DNA of 64,000 bases from Tillus elongatus (GCA_964006375.1 OZ023269.1:58425968-58489967); one strand, 5' to 3'; positions 25,559 to 37,905 are shown, counted from the stretch's first letter. Notes: generated by a model not told the origin, from the letters alone. Program-made: numbers and translations.

Positions 25559-27056
25559 ATAACGTTATCTGATCAAATTGTGTAATTCCAATATATTTTT
25601 TAGCCACTTTTTATTGAAAATGAAAGATAAGCAGTTTTAAGACTTTTAATTCAAGTATAATAATAGCTGTTGTTGCCCTTAGTTGGTAAATCAATGCCAC
25701 AGTTAACATAGACTTAGAGATTTGTTACATGAGAAGAGGTTGTTTTCTTCTCTACAACCGGATTCAATTTTTACAGTATCCACAGACAAAAGAATTTTCT
25801 CTGTGAAGCCACAGGAAAAGTATCTAGTTCTTTATTTAGATTTGGAATATTTTTTAATTTATTTAATCTATTTTTATTACCTAATTTTCTTGTACAAAAT
25901 GTTCTTTTACTAGGGAATTTTCTTATAAATAAATTTAATGAATTTTCTTTGAAGAAACGTTTGTTGCGAATTTTTGCAAGAAAAATTATTTAATTGATGG
26001 TACATTTTTTAAACGACGTTCATCGCAAATTATGTTTTAATGGATTTTGTGCAAACAAATTATTTTATTTTCAATTTTAATTACAGATTATGTATATAAT
26101 TTGAATTTTATGTATTCTTTTTGCAAAATTTTGTGTAAAAAGGTATTTAGCCAGTTTTCGCATAATTTTTTTTGTGCTTCATATAAATCATTTTTTGTAA
26201 GATGTTTTTGTGAAATTTTGGTAATTAATGATAAATCTTTCATAAGTTATTATAAAAAAATGTTTACGGATTTTCATGAAAAATTGTTTGCAAATTTTCA
26301 TGACATTTTTGTTTTGTGGTCGAAAAAGTTTTTGTGAAAAATTATATTTTGGTAAGTGGGTAAATTACTTAAAATTGTTGGTTGGCCAGGAAAATCGGAC
26401 CAGTCTTTTTATTTCTTTAATTTTTTTTATTAGCGAATTTTCTTGTACACAATGTTCTTTTAATCGCGAATTTTCTTATAAATGAATTAAATGAATTTTC
26501 TTTGAAGAAACATTTGAAAATTTTTGTATGAAAAATTATTCAATTGATTTTTTAAACGAAATTCTTCAAAAATAAGTTTTTAATGGATTTTCCGGCAAAC
26601 AAATTATTTTATCTTAAATTTTAATTACAGATTAGGTATATAATTTGAATTATATGTATTTTTTTAGCAAAATTTTGTGTAAAAAATATTTAGCCAAATT
26701 TGATGCCTGCTTTCATTACAAAAAGACATATTTGCCATTAAAAACATTTTATGTATTCTTTTAGCAGAATTATGTATAAAAAATACTTTCTCTTTTACGT
26801 TTATTATATTTTAAGATATTTAACCCGGTTTCTGCATCTCGGTTTTTTGCTTACTCTTTTTCTGTTGCTTCATCAATGTTAATTTTATTAGGTGTAACAT
26901 ATTGTCTGTTAATTTTCAGAACAATCATTTTCAATTTTTACGAAGCACTTTTAGTTATACTTGTAATTAAAAATGATTTGAATAAAGCTTTTTTGTTTAT
27001 AGTTATGCCGTCTTTGCATTAGCAATTCTCCATTGCTCTAATATATCCTCCTCTTA
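25559..27056 (+). repeat. Segment B: left arm (outer part) of second giant palindrome
   Basis: Reverse complement of 30824-32322 at about 98% by eye. It contains an internal tandem duplication with a period of ~545 bp: GAATTTTCTTATAAAT recurs at about 25917 and 26470, each followed by GAATTTTCTTTGAAGAAAC and TTTAATTACAGATTA. It is very AT-rich. Open frames are shared between the arms only because the DNA is. Confidence 0.82.
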
Positions 27057-27110
27057 GGTTGAAACAAAAACAGAATCACCCAAAAAAAATCACAAAAAAC
27101 AAATAGTCAT

Positions 27111-27157
27111 GCGCTAGATACGTATTTCAACAATGAGCTTGTCTTCATCAGTAGCTG
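27111..27157 (-). ncRNA. Hammerhead-ribozyme-like motif, C left end
   Basis: On the minus strand, AGCTA is followed by CTGATGA, then a weak stem GACAA/TTGTT, GAAA, the palindrome TACGTA, TC and TAGCGC. GCTA pairs with TAGC as stem I. Compared with the type I hammerhead consensus there is one extra A after CTGATGA and no loop on stem III. Activity is unproven. Confidence 0.45.
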
Positions 27158-27224
27158 TCACTAAACTAACTGTATGGGCAAAATTATCAAATCTATATAC
27201 CTAACCTATCTACACTACAAATGA

Positions 27225-27372
27225 TGTAATACCGGTGATAAAATACCGATGATGTATTACTGGATGACGCAATACCGGATTATGCAATACCATATGATGT
27301 AATACCGTATGTCTCAGTATCAGGTGATACAACATCGGATGACGCAATGCAGGGTGACGCAATCCAATGACT
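27225..27372 (+). repeat. Degenerate 15-bp tandem motif
   Basis: About ten diverged copies of GGATGACGCAATACC or close variants (GATGTAATACCG, GGATTATGCAATACC, GGTGATACAACATC). Inverse-orientation copies sit farther right in the same element. Confidence 0.75.
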
Positions 27373-28159
27373 ATTGTAGTGTCAGTGGATAGGCCTGACC
27401 GGTTGTTATGTCGCTGTTGAACACAACCATGAATTGTATCGTGTTATTTCAAGGGGTGTTGACTTGACTGGACCCATCTCTAAATTCATTAAATTTTGTG
27501 GATTCACTTTGCGGATTTCTAAACTTTCCAAAGCATGATAAAACAATAGGCCTTGGATTGCATCACCCGGTATTACGTCATCCGGTATAGCATCACCCGG
27601 TACTGAGGTATATGGTATTAATGCCCGGATAGATGGTCCCTGGATTGCCAATCCACGAGCCCATAGCTATTTTGGTTTAAGAACCGTAATTATAAAAGTC
27701 AGAGGTGCTACATAGCCGGTCATACTTTACATTTTTTATTCCTTAAACTACTTAGTTCAGTATTAAATGTACGTTTATCTCTGAAAAAAATCACTATACT
27801 ACTGATTCGGTAACAATACTGCCAGTTTTTTTTTAGTTCCTTTGAGGATGTACTACTTTACAGACAGACTGGTGGCTCCTAGGCTGGTCATATCCCGGTC
27901 CGCGGCGGTCACCCGGGTTAGACGGCCTGTGTAACTGGTTATACGGTCTGTGGTACGCCGGTTTAGGAGTGAGGCTCGCCATATCACGGGCCGTGTATCT
28001 GGGGTTTTACATCATACGGTATTGCATCATTCAGTAATGCATCAGCGTTATTACATTGTTTGTAGTGTAGATCATTTAGGTATTTACATCATTTGTAGTG
28101 GGGGTAGTTTAGGTATATAAATAGGATAATTTTGCCGATACAGTTAGTTTAGAGAGAGA

Positions 28160-28206
28160 GAGCTACTGATGAAGACAACTTCGTTGTCAAAATACGTATC
28201 TAGCGC
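28160..28206 (+). ncRNA. Hammerhead-ribozyme-like motif, C right end (mutated core)
   Basis: AGCTA, CTGATGA, the perfect stem GACAAC-TTC-GTTGTC, then AAAA in place of GAAA, TACGTATC and TAGCGC. The G-to-A change falls at the core G12 position and would be expected to kill cleavage. Confidence 0.4.
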
Positions 28207-28292
28207 ATAACTCTGTTATTATTTTGTGGTTTTGGGGGGATTTTGATTTTTGTTTTAGTTTCCAACCACAGTGTCCAACCTCGGTTATTAGA

Positions 28293-28757
28293 ATTTTCCA
28301 TTTCTTTAATATATACTCTCTTGGGTTCTTAAAATAGTTTAATTTTCCATTTTTCTACATCCAGGAGTAATACCTTTTAATTTGGTCATATGCATAGAAT
28401 GGGAAATACTAATTTTTCTTTAAGCTTCTCTAAGAGAACAATCATTATCATCATTATTCTGACAGCATACTTATCACTATACTAGATTATACACTACATT
28501 TTTTCCTGTTTCCCACCTGGAAAAGTGAAATACCTATAAATGACTGTCTTATACTTAATTGACCATCCTTAAGTTGCATAAAAGCTTAGCCATTTAGTGG
28601 ATAGAGTTCATAAAGAGTAAAGTTGAGAAGAGCTAATGCATTTTAGTGAGTACCTCATCAATGGCAAGTAACGTAGACAGAAAATCCTAACATTAATAAA
28701 CCCCATAACCAGCATTTTTTTCCCGCCAGTAAGCGACCAACATCTTTTTGTGGTTAA
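28293..28757 (-). repeat. Segment X, inverted copy
   Basis: Reverse complement of about 25070-25558. It ends at GTGGTTAAT beside (TA)n and closes the left arm of the palindrome. Confidence 0.87.
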
Positions 28758-29010
<253 letters not shown>

Positions 29011-29580
29011 AAAAAATACGCCAATATTATTCTTACAAAATGATGTATCACGTTTCGCAAGTATATTTTTTAAATCGCAAAGATTAACCACAAAAAGATG
29101 TTGATCGCTTACTGGCGGGAAAAAAATGCTGGTTGCTGGTATTTGACCAGTTGGCCGATTATTATGGGGTTTATTAATGTTAGGATTTTCTGTCTACGTT
29201 ACTTACCATTGATGAGGTACTCACTAAAATGCATTAGCTCTTCTCAACTTTACTCTTTATGAACTCTATCCACTAAATGGCTAGGCTTTTATGCAACTTA
29301 AGGATGGTTAATTAAGTATAAGACAGTCATTTATAGGTATTTCACTTTTCCAGGTGGCAAACAGGAAAAAATGTAGTGTATAATCTAGTATAGTGTTAAG
29401 TATGCTGTCAGAATAATGATGATAATGATTGTTCCCTTAGAGAAGCTTAAAGAAAAATTAGTATTTCCCATTCTATGCATATGAACAAATTAAAAGGTAT
29501 TACTCCTGGATGTAGAAAAATGGAAAATTAAACTATTTTAAGAACCCAAGAGAGTATATATTAAAGAAATGGAAAATTCT
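29011..29580 (+). repeat. Segment X, second direct copy
   Basis: Near-identical to 25011-25558, with a few differences (for example TTGATCGC versus TTGGTCGC). It opens the right arm of the palindrome. Confidence 0.87.
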
Positions 29581-29674
29581 AATAACCTAACCGGATAAAC
29601 GATTGAGGTTGGACACTGTGGTTGGAAACTAAAACCAAAATCACCCCAAAACCACAAAATAGTAACAGAGTTAT

Positions 29675-29721
29675 GCGCTAGATACGTATTTCGACAACGA
29701 AGTTGTCTTCATCAGTAGCTC
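29675..29721 (-). ncRNA. Hammerhead-ribozyme-like motif, best-preserved copy
   Basis: On the minus strand, GAGCTA is followed by CTGATGA, A, the perfect stem-loop GACAAC-TTC-GTTGTC, GAAA, TACGTA, TC and TAGCGC. Stem I is GCTA/TAGC, and the cleavage triplet would be AUC. All named core residues are present. The odd points are the extra A before stem II and a stem III with no loop, which in known short-stem hammerheads calls for dimeric folding. Confidence 0.5.
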
Positions 29722-30723
29722 TCTCTAAACTAACTGTATGGGCAAAATTATCCTATTTATATGCCTAAACTACCCCCACTACAAATGATGTAAATACCTA
29801 AATGATCTACACTACAAACAATGTAATAACGCTGATGCATTACTGAATGATGCAATACCGTATGATGTAAAACCCCAGATACACGGCCCGTGATATGGCG
29901 AGCCTCACTTCTAAACCGGCGTACCACAGACCGTATAACCAGTTACACAGACCGTCTAACCCGGGTGACCGCCGCGGACCGGGATATGACCAGCCTAGGA
30001 GCCACCAGTATGTATGTAAAGTAGTACATCCTCAAAGGAACTAAAAAAAACTGGCAGTATTGTTACCGAATCAATCAGTAGTATAGTGATTTTTTTCAGA
30101 GATAAACGTCCATTTAATACTGAACTAAGTAGTTTAAGGAATAAAAAATGTAAAGTATGACCGGCTATGTCGCACCTCTGACTTTTATAATCACGGTTCT
30201 TAAACCAAAATAGCTATGGGATCGTGGATTGGCAATCCAGGGACCATCTATCCGGGCATTAATACCATATGCCTCAGTACCGGGTGATGCTATACCGGAT
30301 GACGTAATACCGGGTGATGCAATCCAAGGCCTGTTGTTTTATCATGCTTTGGAAAGCTTAGAAATCCGCAAAGTGAATCCACAAAATTTAATGAATTTAG
30401 AGATGGGTCCAGTCAATTCAACACCCCTTGAAATAACACGATATAATTCATGGTTGTGTTCAACAGCGACATAACAACCGGTCAGGCCTATCCACTGACA
30501 CTACAATAGTCATTGGATTGCGTCACCCTGCATTGCGTCATCCGATATTGCATCACCTGATACTGAGACATACGGTATTACATCATACGGTATTGCATAA
30601 TCCGGTATTGCGTCATCCAGTAATGCATCATCGGTATTTTATCACCGGTATTACATCATTTGTAGTGTAGATAGGTTAGGTATATAGATCTGATAATTTT
30701 GCCCATACAGTTAGTTTAGTGAC

Positions 30724-30769
30724 AGCTACTGATGAAGACAAGCTCATTGTTGAAATACGTATCTAGCGC
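30724..30769 (+). ncRNA. Hammerhead-ribozyme-like motif, outer end of right C copy
   Basis: GCTA, CTGATGA, A, a weakened stem GACAA/TTGTT, GAAA, TACGTATC and TAGCGC. It is the partner of the 27111-27157 copy across the palindrome. Confidence 0.45.
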
Positions 30770-30823
30770 ATGACTATCTGTTTTTTGTGATTTTTTTGGG
30801 TGATTCTGTTTTTGTTTCAACCT

Positions 30824-32322
30824 AAGAGGAGGATATACTGGAGCAATGGAGAATTGCTAATGCAAAGACGGCATAACTTTAAACAACAAAGCTTTATTCA
30901 AATCATTTTCAATTACAAGTATAACTAAAAGTGCTTCGTAAAAATTGAAAATGATTTTTCTGAAAATTAACAGATAATATGTTACACCTAATAAAATTAA
31001 CATTGATGAAGCAACAGAAAAAGAGTAAGCAAAAAACCGAGATGCAGAAACCGGGTTAGATATCTTAAAATATAATAAACGTAAAAGAGAAAGTATTTTT
31101 TATACATAATTCTGCTAAAAGAATACATAAAATGTTTTTAATGGCAAATATGTCTTTTTGTAATGAAAGCAGGCATCAAATTTGGCTAAATATTTTTTAC
31201 ACAAAATTTTGCTAAAAGAATACATATAATTCAAATTATATACCTAATCTGTAATTAAAATTTAAAATAAAATAATTTGGTTTCCCGAAAATCCATTAAA
31301 AACTTATTTTTGAAGAATTTCGTTTAAAAAATCAATTGAATAATTTTTCATACAAAAATTTTCAAATGGTTCTTCAAAGAAAATTCATTAAATTCATTTA
31401 TAAGAAAATTCGCGATTAAAAGAACATTGTGTACAAAAAAATTCGCTAATAAAAAAAATCAAAGAAATAAAAAGACTGGTCCGATTTTCCTGGCCAACCA
31501 ACAATCTCAAGTAATTTACCCACTTACCAAAATATAATTTTTCACAAAAACTTTTTCGACGACAAAACAAAAATGTCATGAAAATTTGCAAACAATTTTT
31601 CATGAAAATCCGTAAACATTTTTTTATAATAACTTATGAAAGATTTATCATTAATTACCAAAATTTCACAAAAACATCTTACAAAAAATGATTTATATGC
31701 AGCACAAAAAAAATTATGCGAAAACTGGCTAAATACCTTTTTACACAAAATTTTGCTAAAAGAATACATAAAATTCAAATTATATACATAATCTGTAATT
31801 AAAATTGAAAATAAAATAATTTGTTTGCACGAAAATCCATTAAAACATAATTTGCGATGAACGTCGTTTAAAAAATGTACCATCAATTAAATAATTTTTC
31901 TTGCAAAAATTCGCAACAAACGTTTCTTCAAAGAAAATTCATTAAATTTATTTATAAGAAAATTCCCTAGTAAAAGAACATTTTGTACAAGAAAATTAAG
32001 TAATAAAAATAGATTAAATAAATTAAAAAATATTCCAAATCTAAATAAATAACTAGATACTTTTCCTGTGGCTTCACAGAGAAAATTCTTTTGCCTGTGG
32101 ATACTGTAAAAATTGAATCCGGTTGTAGAGAAGAAAACAACCTCTTCTCATGTAACAAATCTCTAAGTCTATGTTAACTGTGGCATGGTTTTACCAACTA
32201 AGGGCAACAACAGCTATTATTATACTTGAATTAAAAGTCTTAAAACTGCTTATCTTTCATTTTCAATAAAAAGTGGCTAAAAAATATATTGGAATTACAC
32301 AATTTGATCAGATAACGTTAAA
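30824..32322 (-). repeat. Segment B, right copy (inverted)
   Basis: Reverse complement of 25559-27056. It ends at GATCAGATAACGTTA, where the palindrome stops. Confidence 0.83.
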
Positions 32323-32389
32323 TGGAATCAAAGACGAAAAAAAGTTTAAAAAAAAGTAAAAACACAAATTCAGTCAACAGTAAGATTTG

Positions 32390-32460
32390 AATACCTTCAC
32401 TCATCAGACAGAGATCCTAACCGTTACACCACGTAATGCTTCTGGCAAACTGCAATGAAG
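32390..32460 (-). mobile_element. tRNA-like SINE head (weak)
   Basis: On the minus strand, GTGGTGTAACGGTTAGGAT resembles an A box and GGTATTCAAATC a B box at normal spacing. The arms pair poorly, so this is not a functional tRNA. Confidence 0.45.
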
Positions 32461-32829
32461 AAAGGTAGATAACCGATAATGGTCTTAAGTTATTTATTTG
32501 TAATATGTAGAGTCTTTAGAGACAGATTTTGCAGTTATTTTAGCAAATGGGAAGAGTAGCATAAATCTAGAACATCCTAATACACATTTTGTGCAATATT
32601 CTCCATTCATAAACAGGAATAGTTATACTAATTTTCACGTTGCAAATCTCCAGTTTGACATTTACAGGAGAAAAATTATAAAATTCTTAAAGTAATCTTT
32701 CTGGTACTTCTTGAACTTTTTGCGCCATGAAAAGATAAACGTTGTCTGTAATATTTATTATATTTTGTTTAGCACATACAATATTTTGGTATTGCGTCTT
32801 TTCTGACTTTTAGTGGCACTAAAATTGTG

Positions 32830-32990
32830 CTTCATTAAGTGCCTATAACTTTTTTTTCTTTCAACATAAAAACCTAAATTTTGATGCAGAGTTTGGTTTT
32901 TACAACATAAACCAGCCTGCCAATTGTGGTTGACATAGCTTTGTTATTTCCGAAGATATGAATTTTTTTCAGAAGAAAACCTAAAATTTT

Positions 32991-33084
<94 letters not shown>

Positions 33085-33125
33085 TGTCGATATATGCTCA
33101 TTAGTGAATTTTTTTAAGAAATTTC
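32830..33125 (+). mobile_element. Truncated (TA)n element
   Basis: The 5'-type module (CCTATAACTTTTTTTTCTTT, AACATAAACC) is followed by (TA)n at 32997-33080 and the terminal near-hairpin TTAGTGAATTTTTTTAAGAA with its TTTCACTA partner. The GACGCAG end is missing. Confidence 0.7.
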
Positions 33126-33149
33126 ACTATTACAATAAGTAAAAAGGAA

Positions 33150-33733
<584 letters not shown>

Positions 33734-33739
33734 AACGAA

Positions 33740-34500
33740 GAAATCCAAGAATCTAGCGTTTTTCTATATTTTGAATTTGATTTTATACTGGTCAATTTTT
33801 GGCTACATATTACCCAACTGGTAAGTGGAAATGAATTATTTTGATGTGAATTTTCTTAAAGTAGTGATATTTTGCTATAATTAATATTAATTTTTGTCCT
33901 TATTGAAAAATAAAGTTTTATGCTCAGCCATTTTTTCTTTCCCATATTTTCTATTTTTTGTTTTTTGGATTTGATAAATAAAAATTGTTCACTGGTCAGT
34001 CATTGGTCAGATGACTCTACTTATCATATGTCAACTTTACTTACGTTTTATAAAGACAAATGTTTTAATTGCTTAAAGATTTAAAGTAACATTAAATTCA
34101 CAAATGCGTTCCAGTTAGTTCTTTGCTAAATCGAAAAACAAAGATAAATCGATAGGCTGCTCATATTAAATTTATTCATTTAGTCCACTAAAATAGACCT
34201 ATCGTTCAAATATTTAATGGAAGTTTCACTTGTGTATTCCGTATGACGTTGAACGGTATAAGCTTTGCAGTTTTGTAAAGTTCCGTTCTTGGTTAATTCG
34301 TTGCTTCTGACGTCACTACGTTAATTTGTAAAATTAATTTTATTTCACATTTTTGACAGCTCCTAAATTGTCACCGGTGTGTGCGTGGGTGTGTAAATGT
34401 CTTGAAGAGTTTAAAATTTTATAGCTGTTATCACAAAATTCAACCTCTAAATGACCGATAATTGAAAACTTAAATTTTTCCCTAGTTAAAACCTGAATCA
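33740..34500. other. No recognisable feature
   Basis: AT-rich sequence with a GTGTGTGCGTGGGTGTG run near 34376. No coding motif was seen. Confidence 0.45.
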
Positions 34501-34504
34501 TAAA

Positions 34505-34550
34505 ATTCCAGGACGCAGTAAGTGCGTTATAGTAGTGAATTTTCATAAGA
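34505..34550 (+). repeat. Isolated GGACGCAG-type end of the (TA)n/MITE family
   Basis: AGGACGCAGTAAGTGCGTTA followed by TAGTAGTGAATTTTCATAAG. The element body is absent, replaced by a piggyBac fragment. Confidence 0.65.
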
Positions 34551-34629
34551 ATTGTACTCAGGAACGCGAAGTTCCGCCTTCACCAGGTTGCAGACGTAAT
34601 CTCGGTAAATCGTTGGAAAGAAGTAAAAC

Positions 34630-35008
34630 GGTTTATCCATTCAGTAATAACACTAAAATGCCTAATAGAGATGACCCCTCGTACGACAAACTGCACAAAC
34701 TTAAACCTTTACTTGATCACCTCAGAATCCAAACATTGACATTTCCAAAGAAGAAGTCTCAATAGACGAACAAATTATTTCGTTTAAAGGAAAAAGTACT
34801 CTAAGGCAATACAAGAAAAATAAACCTCACAAATGGAGTTACAAAATGTTTGTATTGTCAGGCTCCTCTGGAATAGCCTGTGATTTTGAGTTTTTTACAG
34901 GCCAAGAGAATAAAGTTGCCGCTAATGAAATAGACCGTGGAGCTAGTTCAAACGTAGTTATCAGGTTACCTAGGTCTATTCCAGCGAATGTGAACTACAA
35001 ATTATATT
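34630..35008 (+). pseudogene. piggyBac-type transposase fragment
   Basis: The plus strand reads DKLHKLKPLLDHLR and, after a frame change near 34755-34765, VSIDEQIISFKGKSTLRQY and PHKWSYKMFVLSGSSGIACDF. FFTGQEN, NVVIRLPRSIP and NVNYKLYY follow. This is the order found in the central DDE domain of piggyBac transposases, with the aspartate of SIDEQ at a catalytic position. It is cut off at 35008 by a hairpin MITE, and the N-terminus and C-terminal cysteine region are absent. Confidence 0.87.
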
Positions 35009-35235
35009 ATAAGTACACTTGGAGAACTCAAATCACCGCAACACATCTTTTAAAGACCCGAACATCGTTTCACTAACAAGGTTAGCGTCATTAGAGGATG
35101 AAAAATTGTAACTACCTTAGAATTTTTTATCCTCTGATGACGCTAACCTTGTTAGTGAAAGGATCGTCAGGTCTTTTAAAAAAAAGATGTGTTGTGGTGA
35201 TTTGGGTTCTTCAAGTGTACTTATCAGTGCTCATC
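35009..35235. mobile_element. Hairpin (foldback) MITE with ~100-bp arms
   Basis: The arms at 35009-35110 and 35120-35224 are inverse copies: AAGTACACTTGGAGAACTC... and ...GGGTTCTTCAAGTGTACTT. The inner part is TTTCACTAACAAGGTTAGCG with its complement. It is non-coding. A diverged relative lies at 49330-49505. Confidence 0.8.
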
Positions 35236-35449
35236 ACAGGTTCCAACTTTCACTTAGTAAACTATACCTATAGATACAAATTTATTTATTCTTTCGGTCG
35301 GTACAGTAAGAATCAATCGTTTACCAAATGTTGATCTTATGGATGATAGGACATTTAAATAAGATAGGGGTGCATTTGAAGAAAAAGCGGCGCAACATTG
35401 ACTGAGTCGAAATTTCACTTGTAAAATGGCATGATAACAAATGCACATA

Positions 35450-36062
35450 TTTATGGATTTGTATAATCTACACGTCATTTATCTTTTGCGTGTATTTCAA
35501 GACATTTAATATGTATAACCCACTTAGGTCTAGAATAATTTTATAGTTGTTCTTAAAAAGCTGTTTCTCCCATATTCTGTCTTTGTTAAGCATATCTGTT
35601 AAGATGTAAGTCTGTGTTACCTGTAAGGGACTAAGTGTTTTATCGTAGCAAGAGCCCCATATAGAAATGCAGTATGCAAGGACATATTCAACCACTGCGG
35701 TGTAAACCAGAAAGAAGTTGTCAATGTCAAGTATGTGCCTAATAGTATATAACTTATAAATGAGTTAGCTACATCTTTTATTCACATAATTAATGCTCAT
35801 TCCACTTTAAGTTAGCGTCTACCATTACACCCAGGTATCTGATACGGTTTGTCGCTTTAATGTACTCACCGGTTGCGATTATTTCAATATCTCTCATGTG
35901 TACCGGTGCCGATGTTGAGGTGAAAACACATGAATTTGGTTTTCTCGATGTTGAGTAATAAAAAATTTTCATTGAAGATATGATTGAATTTGTTGATACT
36001 TGTTCTGGCTTTTTCTTGAGCAAGCTCCCAATTTTTCTCCCCAAATATTAGAACCATGTCAT
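35450..36062 (-). pseudogene. Old LINE 2, RT C-terminal part
   Basis: On the minus strand, the segment after the catalytic box reads IFGEKNWELAQEK, NFLLLNIEKTKFM, then RIRYLGVMVDANLKWNEH and, farther on, ESVLAYCISIWGSCYDK-like sequence, as in the thumb region of jockey-type LINEs. Stops and frame changes are present. The first residues (TACGCAGATGACATGG on the minus strand) are the broken YADD box at the hAT junction. Confidence 0.8.
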
Positions 36063-36070
36063 CTGCGTAG
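36063..36070 (+). other. 8-bp target duplication of hAT element, left copy
   Basis: CTGCGTAG, repeated exactly at 37898-37905. Confidence 0.9.
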
Positions 36071-36576
36071 CAGTGGCGATTTCTCCTAGTGAGCTAGGTG
36101 TGCGCCGCACACCCTAAAATATAATTAAAATGTGCACAGTTAAATATGTTTTATTTCTTTTTCCCCTAGTCTTAATACACTACATATTTTATGACAATCG
36201 ATTTAATTTACTTATTTGATTTCATAAATAGTCGGTTAATAGTGACTTGGAATGAAGTAGGTACCACGTCTTCATTCAGAGAATATGAGTAGGTCAATAG
36301 CAACTGGGAATGAATTCGGGTTAGGTGTGCGTTGATATTTCCGAACACTTCAGTCGATAGAGCTGTATTGGTATACAATACAGTCCTCCACCCATGTGTT
36401 TAAAACTGAGGAAAATACCATTAATTTTAACACTGCAGTGAGCGGTAGAAATACAGCTCAAGACAAATGAATGTAACGCCGGTCTAACAAACGTTGTAAT
36501 AGCAATATTTACGAACATTACGACTGCGCTTGCAAAGACCACAGTATTCTAGAATCAAAGACTATAATACATTTTA

Positions 36577-36694
36577 ATAAATTTTCGTAGAAAAAATTCA
36601 CTAATGGGGAGATCTCGACTTTTGAATTTTGAAAAATTGTTTGCAAATGAGCGCGAACTAGGACCCCTAGAACCCATATCCGGGGTCAGTTTCA

Positions 36695-36792
<98 letters not shown>

Positions 36793-37077
36793 TGTTTCTG
36801 TTGAAAAATATGTAGAATTTAATTTGAGTCAAGTTTTAAAATATAGAATTTTTTGATTAAAATGAAGAAACTGATTTCAAGTACCATCCATGTTTCTAGA
36901 AATTGTAATGATACATAATGAGGTGAGGTAATTTTGGAGATTAAAAATCAGATGACAGAACTTTAGAACAATTGACATTTAGATTAAAATTTAGTCAAAA
37001 TTGCATCATGTGCAGCCACAAGTTTACACTTATTTGTAAGATGCTTTGTACTATTTATATAACAATAAACTATATAA

Positions 37078-37152
<75 letters not shown>

Positions 37153-37470
37153 GGTATCACACCGATAACTCAAAATATAATCGGCCAATTTTGATAAAAT
37201 TTGGCATGTACCTTTCTTCTGTAAATGGCTTGGATAAGTTTGTTAGTCAGGAAAATCGGACGAGGTTTTCCAGGAAAATTTTGAGTTTTCATTCGAAAAA
37301 AATTTGTATCTCAAAAAATAAAAAAGATAAGATAACCAAATTTGGTAGGTAGGTTTACAATATAAAAATTTAGATTTCTATGTTGCAAGAAAAAAGTTAT
37401 AATAAAATGTTTTGTGTCAGATAATTTCTATGAAAATTCACTACCATAACGCACTTGCTGCATCCAGGCT
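36577..37470 (-). mobile_element. (TA)n element nested in the hAT
   Basis: Both ends are present in inverse orientation: the hairpin TTTTCGTAGAAAAAATTCACTAA on the left (positions 36579-36601) and ACGCACTTGCTGCATCCAGG on the right. It has two (TA)n tracts (36698-36787 and 37087-37147) separated by ~290 bp not found in other copies. That extra piece ends CAGCCACAAGTTT...TAAGATGC, like 61300-61335. Confidence 0.78.
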
Positions 37471-37707
37471 TTTTACACATTTTATTATTTAGTACCATAT
37501 TAACATTGAACTACTTTTAATGTGTTCAGTTTTCACCCCTTTCCGGACAGTGCTAACGCTAACACAAATTTGTGTGAAGAGGAGAGCTTGATAATAATTC
37601 CATGTTCTTTTCGTGTTTTAAAGTTTTAAGTGACTTTTTAATTTGTTAGTGTTGCAGTGGGAAATTAATTTATTTATCTACGTATTATTCCCATATAGGT
37701 ACAATAT

Positions 37708-37723
37708 ACATATATACATATAC

Positions 37724-37809
<86 letters not shown>
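37708..37809. repeat. (TA)n with TACATA variants
   Basis: TA tract introduced by several ACATATACATA units. Confidence 0.95.
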
Positions 37810-37814
<5 letters not shown>

Positions 37815-37897
37815 TTTAGTGTTAATAATTTTTTAAACCACCACTAACAGCAACTCGTTATCGCACACCCGAACATTTTGGTCAGGAGACGCCACTG

Positions 37898-37905
37898 CTG
37901 CGTAG
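37898..37905 (+). other. 8-bp target duplication of hAT element, right copy
   Basis: CTGCGTAG, as at 36063-36070. Confidence 0.9.

Larger units (their letters stand above)
27057..28292 (+). mobile_element. Segment C: ~1.2-kb element with ribozyme-like terminal inverted repeats, left copy
   Basis: The ends are imperfect inverted repeats of roughly 200 bp: GGTTGAAAC...GCGCTAGATACGTATTT on the left and its inverse ...AATACGTATCTAGCGC...GTTTCCAACC on the right. Inside are clusters of a degenerate 15-bp motif near GGATGACGCAATACC. It reads one way at 27225-27370 and the inverse way at 27550-27640 and 28010-28060. The middle is GC-richer. No transposase is visible, so it is non-autonomous. The superfamily is unknown. 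Confidence 0.75.
29581..30823 (-). mobile_element. Segment C, right copy (inverted)
   Basis: Reverse complement of 27057-28292 with scattered substitutions. It has the same inverted-repeat ends and 15-bp motif clusters (30240-30330 and 30520-30650). Confidence 0.77.
36071..37897. mobile_element. Non-autonomous hAT element inside LINE 2 RT
   Basis: The ends are CAGTGGCGATTTCTCCTAG and, inverted, CAGTGGCGTCTCCTGACC, with an 8-bp duplication CTGCGTAG outside. These are hAT hallmarks. Sub-terminal GGTGTGCG blocks lie near both ends, and the left one forms a perfect hairpin with GCACACC. No transposase is visible. Most of the interior is later insertions, namely a (TA)n element at 36577-37470 and (TA)n at 37708-37809. 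Confidence 0.88.

Noticed and set aside
27406..27651. 81-residue frame conserved in both copies of element C (also 30229-30474), with GDAIPDDVIPGDAIQG
   Set aside because: The repeats come from translating the 15-bp motif. Conservation is explained by DNA duplication, and no start context or family match was seen.
32390..32460. A functional tRNA gene
   Set aside because: A and B boxes are suggestive but the arms do not pair properly; a SINE head or pseudogene is more likely. The same holds for 46745 and 47135.
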